From: Penelope pileata
Lineage: Eukaryota > Chordata > Aves > Galliformes > Cracidae
Length of the DNA stretch: 64,000 bases
Reading direction: 5' to 3'
NCBI GenBank assembly: GCA_013396635.1
Contig: WBMW01004836.1
Location: forward strand, 62,001-126,000
This document shows positions 37,205 to 50,229 of this stretch, piece by piece. The position numbers were made by a program, and so were the translations under genes. The stretch's first letter is position 1. Each line of letters starts with the position of its first letter. Under the pieces are notes generated by a model. It saw nothing but the letters and a program-made list of their open reading frames with translations, made no database searches and was not told the DNA's origin.

Positions 37205-37510
37205 ACAGTTTTGACCTGGGCCAGCTATCATTCTCACAAACAATTCACTGGCACAGCTTGGAAATGGCCTTAAGCTGGAGCACAGGAAGTTCCGCACCAA
37301 CATGTGGAAGACCTTCTTCACAGTGCGGGTGACGGAGCACTGGAACTGGCTGCCCAGGGAGGTTGTGGAGTCTCCTTCCCTGGAGATATTCAAGACCCGC
37401 CTGGACGCCTACCTGTGCAACCTGCAGTAGGTAACCTCCTCTGGCAGGGGGGTTGGACTCGATGATCTCTTGAGGTCCCTTCCAACCCCTGCAATTCTGT
37501 GATTCTGTGA
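37205..37510 (+). repeat. CR1 LINE 3' end fragment
   Basis: Contains AGCACTGGAACTGGCTGCCC, then CCAGGGAGGTTGTGGAGTC. It ends with GGTTGGACTCGATGATCTC and the tail TGCAATTCTGTGATTCTGTG. A clear CR1 3' region, less decayed than most in the window. The 5' edge is approximate. Confidence 0.9.
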
Positions 37511-40500
37511 AATCATCTCAGCCAGGGACCATTCCCAGCAGGCAGCTCCAGCGAGGCTCCTCTGCTGCAAGGAAGAAGAGAATATAGTAACGACATGGGC
37601 AGTGCCAGACCAGCTGGTCTGTGTACCAGAGATCAGGCACATTTCATTTATTGGCCTGAATATACCCCAAGAGTCTCAGTTGTGCTCATTGCATCCTGAC
37701 ACACTGCACTTCTAACTTGTATAATAACAGCAGCAGTCTTCATTCACTTGGGCAGTCTGTTTGCCTGAGATTGAAGCAACATGATGGAAGTAACAGTGCA
37801 AAGAATTCATTAAAGGAATTAAGAATTCATTAAAGATGGTATGTATAAGGGCAGTTGGGCATGGAAAATGTTAAGCCATGTACTTGAAAAAAACTGGAGA
37901 AGTCTGGAAAAACTTGCACAAAATTTCCTAATGCAAAGTATGAAGTGACATTTACAGCAAAGTCAGTAACCTATGACGTCTGTAGAAAGATTACAGCATT
38001 ACTGTGTGAAGAACATTGTGCTAGAGACTGGATTTACATTCCTTAGTTCCAGGAGCAGAGCAATAGAGAGCTCCTCAGCTTCAGAGCTGTGGCATGTTCA
38101 GACCTCATGTCCTCTCCAGTAGGCAGCTAGCTACTTATTTCTACTATACCCCTATTCTAGGGATACAATGAATGCCTTAAACAACTTCCAGCATTTTACC
38201 TGCCTCTTGGTCAGGCAGGAAACAAAGCATCCCTTGTACCACCAAGCATGTCCTTGGGAAAGCTGCAGGAAGAGCATGTGGAAATAGCGTATGTGCTGCT
38301 GGGGCTTAGCAGCTGTCAGCTGAAACTTCTTACTGTTGCTTTGTTCCAAACGTTTTCTAGCTTTGCTATCAGGATAGAGCTCAGAAAAGATTGCTGTTAT
38401 TTAGTTGTGGGTTTTTTGCCCCTTTTTTTTTTTTTTTTTTAACTTAATGGGTTTTACCAGTGCCTTGACTGTTTGCTCACTATATAGCATTAAAATTCTC
38501 ATTTGCTCTGCAGTCACTGCTGGCAATTGCATCTTTTATGCTTTACTGGTTTCAGGCTTGTACATGGAAGGAGCCTTTCAGGAGCACAGCTGCAGCATTT
38601 TGGGTCGTATTGGGTCTGTCAAAAACTATCACTTAATGGCATGATGGTGTCACAGCTGACATCCAAAGCTTATCCTCATGCATTTAAAAGTCCTCAATGC
38701 AGCTGAACTTTACTGGACACCTGACTTTCAGATTCTAATTGGAAAAAGCCAGTGGCTATAAGAACACCTGACTTTGCTGGCCACCTGCTACCCCAATCTT
38801 GCTCTTGGGTCGCTAGAAGCCAGCCCTGGAGCAGCCTGGCCCTAGCCAGGAGTAACAAGCAATAACTGCATCCCAGGGAGTTGTTGCTGCCCCACATGAG
38901 CGTGACTTGCGAGTTGCTGTGGGTAAGCATTGCCTACAGGTATTTTTGCATCCCCTTCTGATTTGCATTCATCCTCTTCTCTGAGCTTCTGTTTGTTTTG
39001 CATTTCTACTGCATTACAAATATATCTATATGGCTTCTCTGGCTTAAAGCACTTGTTTCTTTGTAGAAGAAAATTCAAATCATTCAGAGTTAAATCCAGA
39101 GAGCAATAACTGTGCAGAATTCCTGAATCTGCTTATTTACTTACCTATGTATTGAGCTTTTTGTGTTTATATTGTTTACTTTTAATGCAATCTCAATGAG
39201 TGCAGTCTGGAATATGCCAGTTATTTGGAGGTCATTGGAAAATAAATAAATATGTATGTAAATTATTTATGAAACATTTTTCCTGTGGTATTTAAAATGC
39301 TTAGCAGGAAATTAAGAGCTTGAATCAGCAAACTTCTGCAAGTTTAATTGACGCATCAGTGATGGTTGATGTTTGTGAGGGTTTTTCCAACCTGTCTCTG
39401 GGTGACAGGAAGGTGATTTAGAAATGAGTAAACTTCTAAAGGGGTTTCTGAATTTCATTTCTTAGCAGCTAAGTTTAGAGTAACCTAACTCTTTTATTTG
39501 TGATGCATTTCAGCAGTACACATTCAGTGTATTGTTGTTTGAAACAAGTGTTTGATGTTTAGTGAATACAGGCACATAAGGTCCAGTCAAAATGCAACAG
39601 TATTGCATGCTATACTTACAAACACTGCAGTGCAAAAATGTTTCATGCTTTTTACAAGGAATAGTGACTTTATCTTTTTTCCTCTTGAGCAATAATATAG
39701 TTTTACCTTGGAAGATCCACAGACATTGTTGGGTGTTCAAACTTTGTACCTGTTATAAATGGAGGGTAATTAAAAATGACTCTTTTTCCATCCACACAGT
39801 TCTTTCCTGTCTTACTATGAGTCCTGAGGGGCTATTTAAAAACATGTTTGTAATGAAGCTCTAGGGACTGCTGCATAATCCCCTGCTATTCAGAGGAATG
39901 TTTTCCAGCTTGATTTCTCAGAGCTCCAATGTACCTGACTAACATGTTTAATTCTCAGAAACCTTCTTGTGATCCCCAGTTACTTCATCAGGGCAATTCT
40001 GTTTTATATGTGGACTAGTGCATAAGTTTAATGGATTTTTTTGGAAAGCTGAAAGAAATGCAGTCTGATGCTGTGTGTATTTTCAGTCCATAGGGTACAA
40101 GTCTAGAGGATGGTCTTTGGCAGTATTGATTTCCTTTGGCATTCTGAGTCTTCAAATAATCTAACACAAATTGATCCCTTATGCACTTTGTCTCTAGCAG
40201 CCCCAGAGCTAAGAGTTTTTTCTTCTATTTTTCTCCTATAAGTGTTTGTCTGATAATGACAGCATTATGGAAAACAATAATCACGATAGAAATGGAAAAC
40301 TAAAAACTTCCACTAATTGGTTTCATGCAATGCAGCCATTTCCATGGGGTCTGACTGTCATAGGCAAACCTAGAACAGAAAACTGCAATAAATATAAGGA
40401 GAGCAAAATACAATGGTGGGGGNNNGGCAGAAAAAAAAGAGGGGGGGGGGGGGGGGAAGAGCGCAAATGCTGAAGAGGGAGGAGAAGAGGAGAGAAAGGG

Positions 40501-41779
40501 CCCAGTCCCAGTCAGGTTGCCTGGACCTTTTGACGAGGTGCTGCTAACACCATTCGTGTACTCAGTAAGATTAAAAAAAAAAAAAAAAATTTAATACAGT
40601 TGTTGAGGAAAAGAACAAAGACCTAAAGAATGAATTATCTTCTTTGCTCAGTTACAAAATACACTTTTACTTAAAATACTGGAATAGGAAAGCCTGCCAT
40701 TTTTCAGCTAGAAATGAGGTGAAGTGCACCTACCTTTTTTCAGTTTCTTTTTATGTTTGCAGATAGAGTAATCTGATAACAAATATATAACCTCAGACAT
40801 ATCATGCACCAGATCTTATCAACTCATCTGGCATGCCCATGGGAAGGAATACTGTGCTTTTCAGTATAAGTGGTAGCTCTCCAGTTGTGTACAAAGCAGT
40901 TTTAATCAATGGACTCTTCATCCAAAAATGTTGGCCTTGATTTAACATAGTAATTCTGTTTTTAACATGATTTCCATGATCATGGTTCTTTCTCATGGGG
41001 TCGGTTATCTGAACTTTATAATCTCGCCTCCAATATTTATCTGCTGTTAACAGCTGTACGAGGAGCTGTAGGAGTTAACTGAGATACAGGATGAAGTCTT
41101 TCCCCCTTTTAACTTCTCTTACACAACAGTGCTGACTAGCAGCTTTTTGAATCTAATATTGTGATGTGGATGCTGTTGCGCTTTGAAATCAACTCACCAG
41201 GCAGAATTCATCTGAGAAGATGAGGATATTTGCCATGCAGATTTCCCCATTTGAGCTATTCATCTAGCCTGGCTGCATCTAATCAGTGGAAAGGAAGAAC
41301 TGCTTCTGTTCATCTCACCCTAACATGGATATCTAAATTAAGTCAAATGAATGGCATCCTAAAATTGCCTAGTTCTCTCTGTTCACTGTGCATGGAATTA
41401 GCACAAGTGGTGCAGTTGTAGATATTTATACTGGAGACATGGGTAGGTAGGCAAGATGAATCTGGCCACTGCTGTTACATTTTCAGCAGTTCTCTCTGTT
41501 TTGTAACTGCCAGTTTGCTATGGCTGAACCAATATGGTCCCAGGAAGAGCCATGAAGTAACCACTGCCTATTTTGCAATACCTTTATGGAAAGAGGTAGG
41601 TGTTTCCACCATTTAGTTAATACAGAATTATACAGCCACAATAATTCTTACAGCTTCCAAACACAATATTGTTATGGTCTGGATAACCTAAAAAATACTG
41701 AAGACGAGGTTTTATTGTTATTTAAGGCCTTTGCTACAGGAAAACAGTCTAGTTGGGATTTAGACGTCAGTAAGACAGT
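37511..41779. other. Intergenic stretch without recognised genes
   Basis: AT-rich. It contains a T run at about 38420-38440, a gap of 3 N at 40423-40425, a 16-base G run at 40441-40456 and an A run near 40572-40589. No exon recognised. Confidence 0.55.
40423..40456. repeat. Assembly gap next to a 16-base G run
   Basis: Three N at 40423-40425, then a purine tract and G16 at 40441-40456. The neighbourhood is a likely sequencing trouble spot, so the local frame is unreliable. Confidence 0.9.
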
Positions 41780-42240
41780 CAATCACAGCACTGAAGGAGC
41801 TTTAGAGAGATCACCTAGGGCAGCCAAGAGGCAAGATGATCTTTAGTGTGGTTACTCATGATTTTAAAAAGCTCCCAAGCTGGAGACTTCAAACTAAGAG
41901 TATCTAAGCTGCTGCTTTCTTTTAATTTAAAGCTATTACTTCTTGTCTTTTCTAATGTGGGCTTGAAGAGCAGGTGAACCCCTTTCTCTTTTTTTACTTG
42001 ACTGCATCATGTGACCATCCAGTTCCCTTTCCTCTAGGCTAAACAAACTCATTCTGTCCAATGTTTCCATATGGCACTGTGACTCTTCTCAGCATGGGTC
42101 TTCTTTCTGTCCAACTTTGCTCCGCATCCTTTTGCTGTTGTGTCCAAAACTGGACACAGTTTTGTAAGTAAGGCCTTGCCAGACCTGAGTAAGCATCTCA
42201 CATATTCTGCAGCTTTATCTTGCTCTTTATATATGCTGGT
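41780..42240 (-). repeat. Ancient, strongly diverged CR1-like LINE
   Basis: Reads as a decayed reverse-complement CR1. The end-like motif is CACTGAAGGAGC...GATCACC. The internal landmarks are CTAGGCTAAACAAACTCA and TGTCCAAAACTGGACACAG, which match the CR1 pattern LFSLE and WTQ in reverse. Much older than the other copies. Similar low-level resemblance may continue to about 42720. Confidence 0.6.
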
Positions 42241-44959
42241 TTGATTGTTCTTGCATCAATACAATACTATTTCATGGGCTTGGGAATCACCCTCATCCTG
42301 GGTAACCCATGAAACCTTTCCTACAGGACAATTTGTAAGCCAGTAAATTTCCCGTATTTATGTACTAATTTCCATTTGACAGTGTGCAGTACTTAGATCA
42401 AGTCTCCACTTACCAAGACTCCATTTTGAAGTAAAATTTGTTCTCTGGCAAATTAACTCCCCTCCATTAAGACAATCTATTAAGACATGTCTGTTCTATC
42501 ACCCTGTCAACAATGCAGATATTGAACTACGCCATTCCAAGACAGGTCCTTGACAGACATCTTAGTGCATCTCTCCATTTTGACCCCAAGTCAGTGCCAA
42601 TTACCCCAGATACACTTTTCCAATCATTTTTTTTTTTTCCTTCAGTCAGGCAATAACATCTTTTGTCTAAGCCCTCTTCCCCAATTTGCTCTAGGTCTGT
42701 TACATGAAAGCCTAAAAAATTCCTAGTATTTGACATCTGTTACCTTTTATCTGTTAGGCTGTTGTATAAGAGATCAGCCTGGACTGATGCAATTTGTTCC
42801 TGACATATCTGCAGAGAAGCAGACATGTGGGTTAACAAAATGATTTAAGTGCTACCTAACCATCACTTCTGATGCCTAACACCCACATCCTCAAAACTCA
42901 GCTCCAAAAACCCTAAATTCTGTCTTTTATGTTTTGTTTGGGAAGTGCAAATCCAGTCTACACTCCAATATTTAGTGCTTATATCCCAGCAAGATTAAGA
43001 GTCTCTAACTGGAGCTCTGCAGAAAACAAAGATTTAATGGGAGAGATACAAATAAGAAGAAATTGTCACTCACCCGGACCTTCAAGTTCTTTTCACAGTT
43101 CAGGACTGTTTCTGTATTTTCCAACAGAATGTCACTGGATGGAAAAATAAATAAAAAAAAAATCAACAGATGGATATCAGGCTGAATTTAAATTTCTCTT
43201 TCTAAACCAGCTTTTTACCAGAGGAATTGTGTACACTGCAGTGTAATGATCCAGCATGTTGTGATCAGTCAGTAAAATGTTAGGAACAGGAGAGGCACTA
43301 ATTGTGAACTGTAATTGTCTTTTTTTCTTTTCCATCCCTGAGGTACAGCATCTGTTAAATGTAATCTCTTCTAATTCACAGAAAACATTTATCATGGGAT
43401 TAAAAAATATAATCTTCCATGGATGTTTACAGGTAATAGGAATATGTATAATTTACAGCTACAATACATGACTTGTATATAAAACTGTCCTTCATAATAA
43501 ATTTAATAATTGCTTTTAACAAAGAATGCTCATGATATCACTGACCCCTAAATTCTGTTTTCATTAGTGGAACTGTTTTAATATCATGAGATAGAAGTAT
43601 TCTAGTGAAATACAGACAAATTTCATATCTAAGCCATTCACTAAGTGTAATCCACAACCCATTTAACTCTAGGGAAATTGTCTCAGCGAAGCAACTAAAT
43701 CCCATCGTGGGAAAGAGATGGCAAGTTTCAAAGGACAAATCATCCAGTCCTAAAACAATTCGAACTTGGGACAAGGGAAAGTAAATTGCTCTCTGAGAGC
43801 TTCCTTCCCCTACCCCAGTAAACACAAAGGCCATGTACATAAAGAGCTTAAGTTTCAAAGTTTTAGTTTGCATATTTTTAATAGGATGTGGCTACAGACA
43901 ATAAATGTGATCTACTTCTGGATGGATGGCTTGTATGAATATAGGATGTGTTAGCAAATTTTTTATAAATATGTTTAAGCAAACAGACTGTAAAGCCCAC
44001 AGTAAACTTTGAGTGCTATTTGTCCAGACGTGGCACTGGAAAGACAGTATTTCATATGCTGAAACACAGAATGAGACTGCTCAAAAGTTGAGTTAGCTAT
44101 ATTCATTCCAGACAGCAAGTGAGAAAAGAGGCTTTGAAGGACAAGAATTAGTTTATTTCCTGCAACATTTTCTCATTATTAGTTATTTCTATCTCTTCAA
44201 GTTTTCAATTAACGTTATTTTTTTTAACTGAGTTAATTCATTAAAATCAATTCAGAAAAAATATTTGTAAAATGTATTACAAATAGTGAAAAGGATGGAG
44301 AAAACTGAAATATAAGAGCCCTTTCAAGTATGTTTTGTTACATCTCCCTTTATTTCCTTACTTTTGTGTCCTTTAAGAAGCAAAAACACTTTGCTCGAAA
44401 AAGCCTGAGTGAAAAATGTATAATCTTTTGAAGTGGAAGTTCCTGGTCTTTGAAGTTTAAAGATTAGCCTTTTTTAGATGATCGTGACTGCTGGGCAACC
44501 AATTTGTGTCAGTCCCATGAGAATTCTTTAACTTTAGCTGCACATTGCTGAGAAGATTAAAGACTTTTTGGAGATGTAAAAGAGAAGGCTGTATTGGATG
44601 AAAATTAGGACATAGTTCTTTTCATTATTTTTTTTTCTCGTGAAATCTGTTCCGAAATAATTTGTACATGGCATGTATGTGTGCGTACATCTACACATGG
44701 GCACACATAAGCATGTGTGTATTTATATCTACACACAATCAAAGTGAGGAAAAGATGCATACAGACTTCAGCTATGGAGCTTGGAGGTCTTGCCATTAGC
44801 ACTAGCAGGGATGTAGCAAGTTTGTGTCACTTGTATTGCGACTATAGGGCTGGAGAATGTTCTGGAGAATGTATATTTGTCACACAAAAGCATGCTAAGA
44901 CGGTCACACAATATACACTTATTGGGACAGAAAGAAGGAAAATTTGTGGTAGATGGATG
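42241..44959. other. Intergenic stretch without recognised genes
   Basis: The first 480 bases may continue the old CR1-like element. The rest is AT-rich with no supported feature. Confidence 0.5.
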
Positions 44960-45522
44960 TAGGTCGCTCCGGAAGTAATGCCTCCTATTTTTCATGAAAA
45001 CGACAGTGGATACAAAGAGCACAATAACACTATGTGACAGAGCAAATTCTCAGCTGCAAAACACTATTTTTCAACATAGTCACTACAATTAGCTGTTTCG
45101 TGTGGATGAGCTGATTGAGGCACTCTTCATTTTGCAGTGTAACAGCTACACATGGCTGTCTGGAACGTGGCTTGTCTTTCATGCTGCTGTTGCCACGGCT
45201 AAAATGCACCACCCACCACCTCACTGTGCTTGTATCCACTCTTTGGTCTCCAGAAATGTTCAACAAGCATCAACAAATGTCAATGGGTGCAATTTTTTCC
45301 GCACAGAGGAATTCAATGGCATACTTGTGCTTCATTCTCATTTCCATGTCAGATGCCATTGTGTCAGACTGCCCCCTGCTGCCATCTGTCACATGGCAAC
45401 AAAATGTAAGGGGATATTGGGGGAAAGGTTCAATCTCTACTGCCATACCACCAATATCTGCCTGTGTTGTCATGGGCCAACACCATAAAATAGGAGGGGT
45501 TACTTTTGGAGCAGGCCTTGCA
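44960..45522 (-). mobile_element. Deleted mariner-family DNA transposon, copy 2 (Galluhop-like)
   Basis: The left end is TAGGTCGCTCCGGAAGTAAT. The right end is the approximate reverse complement (GGTTACTTTTGGAGCAGGCC) near 45499-45518. The minus strand holds transposase N-terminal pieces: KYAIEFLCAEKIAPIDI, then LNISGDQRVDTSTVRWWV and KDKPRSRQP. These join directly to a C-terminal-looking LIVVTMLKNSVLQLRIC, so the catalytic middle is gone. It keeps more of the N-terminal region than copy 1, so the deletion breakpoints differ. Stops break the frame; inactive. Confidence 0.8.
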
Positions 45523-48500
45523 CATTATAATCTCATATATCTTACTGAATGAGACAGGAGTTCAAGGGGGGAAAAAATACTAAGCTTATGTAAAGGCTTG
45601 AGTAATGTGTAAGAGAAGGATTATAAAAGTAAGGTAACAAAGCAATTAAAGTTTGAATTGCAACTTCAGTAATTGCTAGTATCCTGTTTGCACAGTGTTT
45701 AGGCAGATCCACATATACTTAAGGAAAATTGAAATGTATTCTGAATGTGTAGAACTGTCAGTAACTGAAAAATCTCATTCACGACATGAGCATCTCTCAC
45801 TTGGGCTAAATTAGTAACAGTTAGCATTAATGGGTATTGTCTTGTATGAGAACAGCCAGTACAGCACCACAAAACTTGCTTTTTAAAAATTCATCTTCTC
45901 CTTTGCTTTTCTACAGAAAGGCTGTAAGTATGTGAGAGTAAGCAGCTATAGGCATCAATGCAATGCAGACTGACGAGAGACTATTTTTGACTCAGGAGAG
46001 ACTCTGGGAAAATTCTGCTTCACTGGAGGGACACAGAATTCACAGTCAGCTGTGCTACAAGCTTGAAATCCTGGTAGTAGCTTATAGAGAAACAATCTCA
46101 CAGAGAAGTTAAACAGGGTAATTTGTGGGGCTAGATCCTAGGGGAAGGTGCAATCTGCTTGCTGATTTTATATTCAACCAACTTGTGTTCTGATATGTCT
46201 GGTTCTTAACCAAACCCTACAGTAATGCAGAGTAACATGAAGTCCACATGGAATGGTTTTTAGAGCCCAAAGCACCTATCAGTGATCAAGAGTGTAACCA
46301 TACTCATGTCATCCTCTTAATTTCTCTCCTATTCATATCTGTCAGATTGGCAATTTTTTTACACAAACAAATATTTGTGAGATCCAAACTACCTTTTTTT
46401 TTTTTCTGCCAGACCTCAGTTCCTACTCCCTCTGGTGGAGTGATATAGGGACAGTATTCCCATTAAAAGAAATGGTTAGATAAGTTGTTTCTCATTAAAA
46501 TTACCCAATTTTATCCTTTTGCATCCTCAAAATTCTCTGAATTTTCTAGAAACATTTGAGTCATGAAAGAGCTTAAGCGTAGGAAATAAGAGCCTGAATG
46601 ATTACAGTACAAGCTATTGAAAATAGATCTGCAAGATACAGAAGCTAACTTGAACTGTAGGTTTTTCTGCATGCTATATTTTAAGGCCTGTAAATAAAAT
46701 GACCTTCATGACAGTCTTCATTCACTTTAGACAGTTTGGAATTCAACAAGGATAGTGTTCAGTTTGGTTGTAGCTGACTCTAAAGGTTTTACTTTCATTT
46801 GAAAATTTTTCATATCATAGGAACTATTCTGCACCATTTGGGAACAATGAAAAGGAACTTGCATGCATCAGCTATATGGGTGATAGGTTCAGATGTGGTC
46901 AGAGTTCAAATTACCTCTGCAAATACACATCTGCAATTCAGTAAGGGGAAAAAGTGAATAACTGGATTTTTAGATGTACTGCATTGTTAGCTTGCTGCAG
47001 CTTACACTACCATAAGAAGGCTATTTCAAAGGGAGCACTCAAGACATTTTAATGTGTTACTTGAGCTGCACCACAGTAGTGGAGTGAAAGGTTAAATAAT
47101 TGTTTCTTTCTGTGAAATTGTCAGTTGGAACATTATTTTCATTTTTCTCTTTTAGCAGTAGTCCGAGGCAGCACTGGAGCATGGAGCAACATATGGTCAT
47201 TTCTGCATGTTTACAAGAAAAGCCCTTTTACAAATAAACAGCCATTAGCAAAACAATAGGCGCTTCTAATCTTATTAATCCTTTAAAAGATCTCTGAGAC
47301 TGGGTAGGGGTGCATAAAGCCCATGCTGGCCTGAGTCTCCATCTTACTGTAATAACGGAAAGCTGTTGTCTTTGCTTCATGCTCCCCCGCCGCCCCTTCC
47401 TCTCCTGGTGGATGCCATGAGTGTTTGCCGCAGCATATATGAAGCGAGGTCAGTGGCTGCTGCTCTTCTGTGGGAGCTGCATCTCTGCCTCTTTCTTACA
47501 TATGGTTGGATCCTAAATGACTTCTGCCTCTTTCCGGGAAGCAAACTCAGGAATCAAGTGCCGAAGGATGAAGGTATGTGTACAAGCTACAGATATAAAC
47601 TTGTTGCAGGAACAGAATAACAGGCAGCTGATGCATACAAATGCACAGGGAGTTGAATCCACTACAGTTCTGCATTTTGCATGTTTTCTGTTCCTATTCT
47701 GCTTTTGCTTTGCTCTAGCAAAGGATGCTGGAATCAAGCGAGGGGAGAGGCAGGGATGTTCTGTGCAGTGCAGAGACACCCACTGGTATATTCAAGCAAA
47801 AAATCACCCTGGCTCAGAATGCGTACGACAGCCATCTTAACTTCTGGCAATGAAACCAAAACCAAAATTTACTGAGCATTATGGAATAATGCCCTTCAGA
47901 GGGTATCCTAAATATCAAATATACTGCAGCAGTATGTAGCTTGCCTGTTCTGTCCCTCTGAGAGGACATGCTGAGCAGCCCAGCACTCCCTTCAGCAAAA
48001 CTTCATCCTAAACTTGCCTTTCATGTTTTAGTGCTTCTAGCTGCAAAACACCCTGAGGCAGTTTTGGAACCGAGCACCATTCAGAGCAGTCCTAAAACTG
48101 CTCTAAAATGTGCCAGGGGCTGAAACGGTTTTATGGTCCTCACTGTAATAAGGCAGCTAAGGTGTCTAAAAATGGGTTCAGATAAGTCTTTGTCAGAGTT
48201 TAAAAGCTTGTTAATAGTTTAAATGCCTTATGTTCTGTTAATATATACTGATTGCCAATGTGTGCATTGTCCAATCTGTTTCCATAATATGCCTTACTAT
48301 TGTTTATTTCCCATTTTTCCTGCGTGTTTGGTATTACCCCAGTTGCTCTTTGGCATGCAATGTTTTGCCAGGGTCCCTGTTGCTTTCAGAGCACACGCAC
48401 AGCGACAGCTCTCCTCCTCTTTGCATGTTTGTGTACACATCCAATGCTCAGCACTGGATTAAGATGCAGGAATTAAAGACCCAGGTCTAAATCGCCAGCT

Positions 48501-49329
48501 CTGACATGATTAAATGGGGATATTTTAGGGTGTTTTGTTATGGACTGTTATTTCATTCCTTGAACAAGAAGCTTCTGACCCACATGCTTGCAGGAGTTAG
48601 GATCTCATTTAATTGTTGTAACTGTACTTGCTGTAACCTGCAGACTGTACAGCTGGAAGGTCGGAGGTATCTCCCATTTTAGGGGAGACAGTTTGGATCC
48701 CTTCAGACACGCAGTGACCGGCTGAGAGGATGGCTAACAGCGAGCATCCCTGACTTCTTCCCTCCTATGCCTCCTCGCCTCAGGCTGCATGCAACAGGCG
48801 CTTCAGGTGCCACTGCTGCAGAGACCTGGTTTGCTGTGGGAGGGATGTGTGCCTTTCAGTGCTGTTCCCAACAGAAAGAGCTGTTCACAGAGCAATGGGG
48901 GCTAGCTGGAATTTTTCCAGTTTCTGATCCTTATTGCCACATGGGTGGCATGTTGTAGTTGTTACTTGTAAGGGGTCACCGTCAGTCCCTGTTCCCCAAA
49001 AGCACTGTTACATGCACTGTGGGAACCTGTGTCTCTGTGTCACGGGTTCTGTCCCTCAAATCCCCTCCTGCAGTGCTGTCACGGCTCTGGTGGCTCCTGG
49101 CTCCCCAGTGGACCATCTTGGCACCCTGCCTGCTCTCCCCTTGGGCAGCCTGAGAAAAAGAATCAGCCCCATGCTGATTTTGGGGCAGGGCAGCCTCCTG
49201 CCTGCACGCTCACCCAGCCCTTGACACTCTTCCTCTGGGAGCTGTCATTTCTGCGGCAATTTATGCAGGACGTGGTCCGGAGGGCAAGGCACAGCAATTT
49301 GAAATACCTGGCTCCTGTGCTAACGAATT
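45523..49329. other. Intergenic stretch without recognised genes
   Basis: AT-rich to about 47.3 kb, then rising GC toward the CpG island. No coding exon with splice context was recognised. Open frames at 48.9-49.3 kb lie in GC-rich DNA and look like chance. Confidence 0.5.
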
Positions 49330-49960
49330 AAAAATAACCCCTGGGCTCCTGCACAAGAGGCACAGACCCCGGGAGACGCACGTCCCACGGCGATCGCACC
49401 CACCCCACGCGCAGGGCGGTGACTCCCAGCACGCCGTCTTCCTCCCCCCCGCGCCAACCGCCGCGCTCGCGCGCGCACGAGTGACATCACCCGCGTCCAA
49501 TNACCGCGCCCTCGGGCAGTGCTGTGCGGTGCGGCCGCGTGCCGCAGAGCGGGGCTGCCCTGCGCCCGCCGCAGCCGTGCGCTCCGCCCGGGTTGCGGGG
49601 TGTGGCGGCGAGCGGCCGCAGCGCGCGCTGTCCCACGGCACCTCCTCGCCGTGCTGCTTCCCCTCCTCTTATAGAATGCGAATTGTGCATCTTTTCCGCG
49701 CCGCCTTCCCGTACCCGGCAGCGATCCGCCTGGCCGTAGTGACACCTGCGGGCGAGCTTGGAGCTGCCGCCCGCGGACAGCGCCGCTGCTGCGCTGCCCC
49801 GGAGGCGCGGAGCCGCCGCGGTGCTCCGGGAGCCGCGGGAGCCCCGCGCAGTGCCGCCGTGCGACTGCCGCAGCGCATCCCCGCGTTACCCGACCGCGCG
49901 GCGAGCGGGGATGGAGCCGCGGCCCGTGGACTGAGAGCATTGAATGGTTGTGGTATCAAA
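49330..49960 (+). promoter_or_regulatory. CpG island, probable promoter of an unidentified gene
   Basis: This is the only strongly CpG-rich stretch in the window (runs such as GCGCTCGCGCGCGCACG and GGCGAGCGGCCGCAGCGCGC). On the + strand it has a CRE-like TGACATCA (49482-49489), a CCAAT box (49497-49501, next to a single N) and a TATA-like TTATAGAA (49669-49676). Good splice donors follow at 50175-50229. CpG islands of this kind usually mark promoters of broadly expressed genes and can be bidirectional. Long frames in it on both strands come from GC content. By human gene order LAMB4 lies beyond the 3' end of NRCAM, but no laminin exon is visible, so I leave the gene unnamed. Confidence 0.75.
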
Positions 49961-50174
49961 GCCCGTAAAAATACTTGAAGGTTCCTTTGGGTTTTAAAAC
50001 CAACCGTTATGTAATTGAGGGCGTGAACGACTTCAGGCAAAGAATCGCCCCAAAACGCAGCCACATGTGCAGGGGCGGCTCTGTCAGGGAGGCAGCAACA
50101 GATCCACTTCACTTGGAGTCAGTCCTTTGTATAACGTCGCTCTTCCAGCAGTAAAAGTCGTACATTGAGACTGC

Positions 50175-50229
50175 GTAAGTGCAGGGGAACACTTACTTCA
50201 GCAGGCTTACCAAGTAAGCTTAGGTAAGC
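50175..50229 (+). promoter_or_regulatory. Three closely spaced splice-donor consensus sites
   Basis: GTAAGT at 50175-50180, GTAAGC at 50214-50219 and GTAAGC at 50224-50229, about 500-550 bases after the TATA-like site. Any one would end a noncoding first exon starting in the CpG island. The ATG at 49911 opens only a seven-codon frame. Confidence 0.4.

Noticed and set aside
49320..49940. 206-codon minus-strand frame in the CpG island
   Set aside because: GC-rich DNA has few stops. The frame lacks domains, contains an N and overlaps other long frames on both strands.
49481..49978. 165-codon plus-strand frame in the CpG island
   Set aside because: It starts at GTG, has low complexity (Ala/Arg/Pro) and spans an N. 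Probably 5'UTR and promoter DNA.
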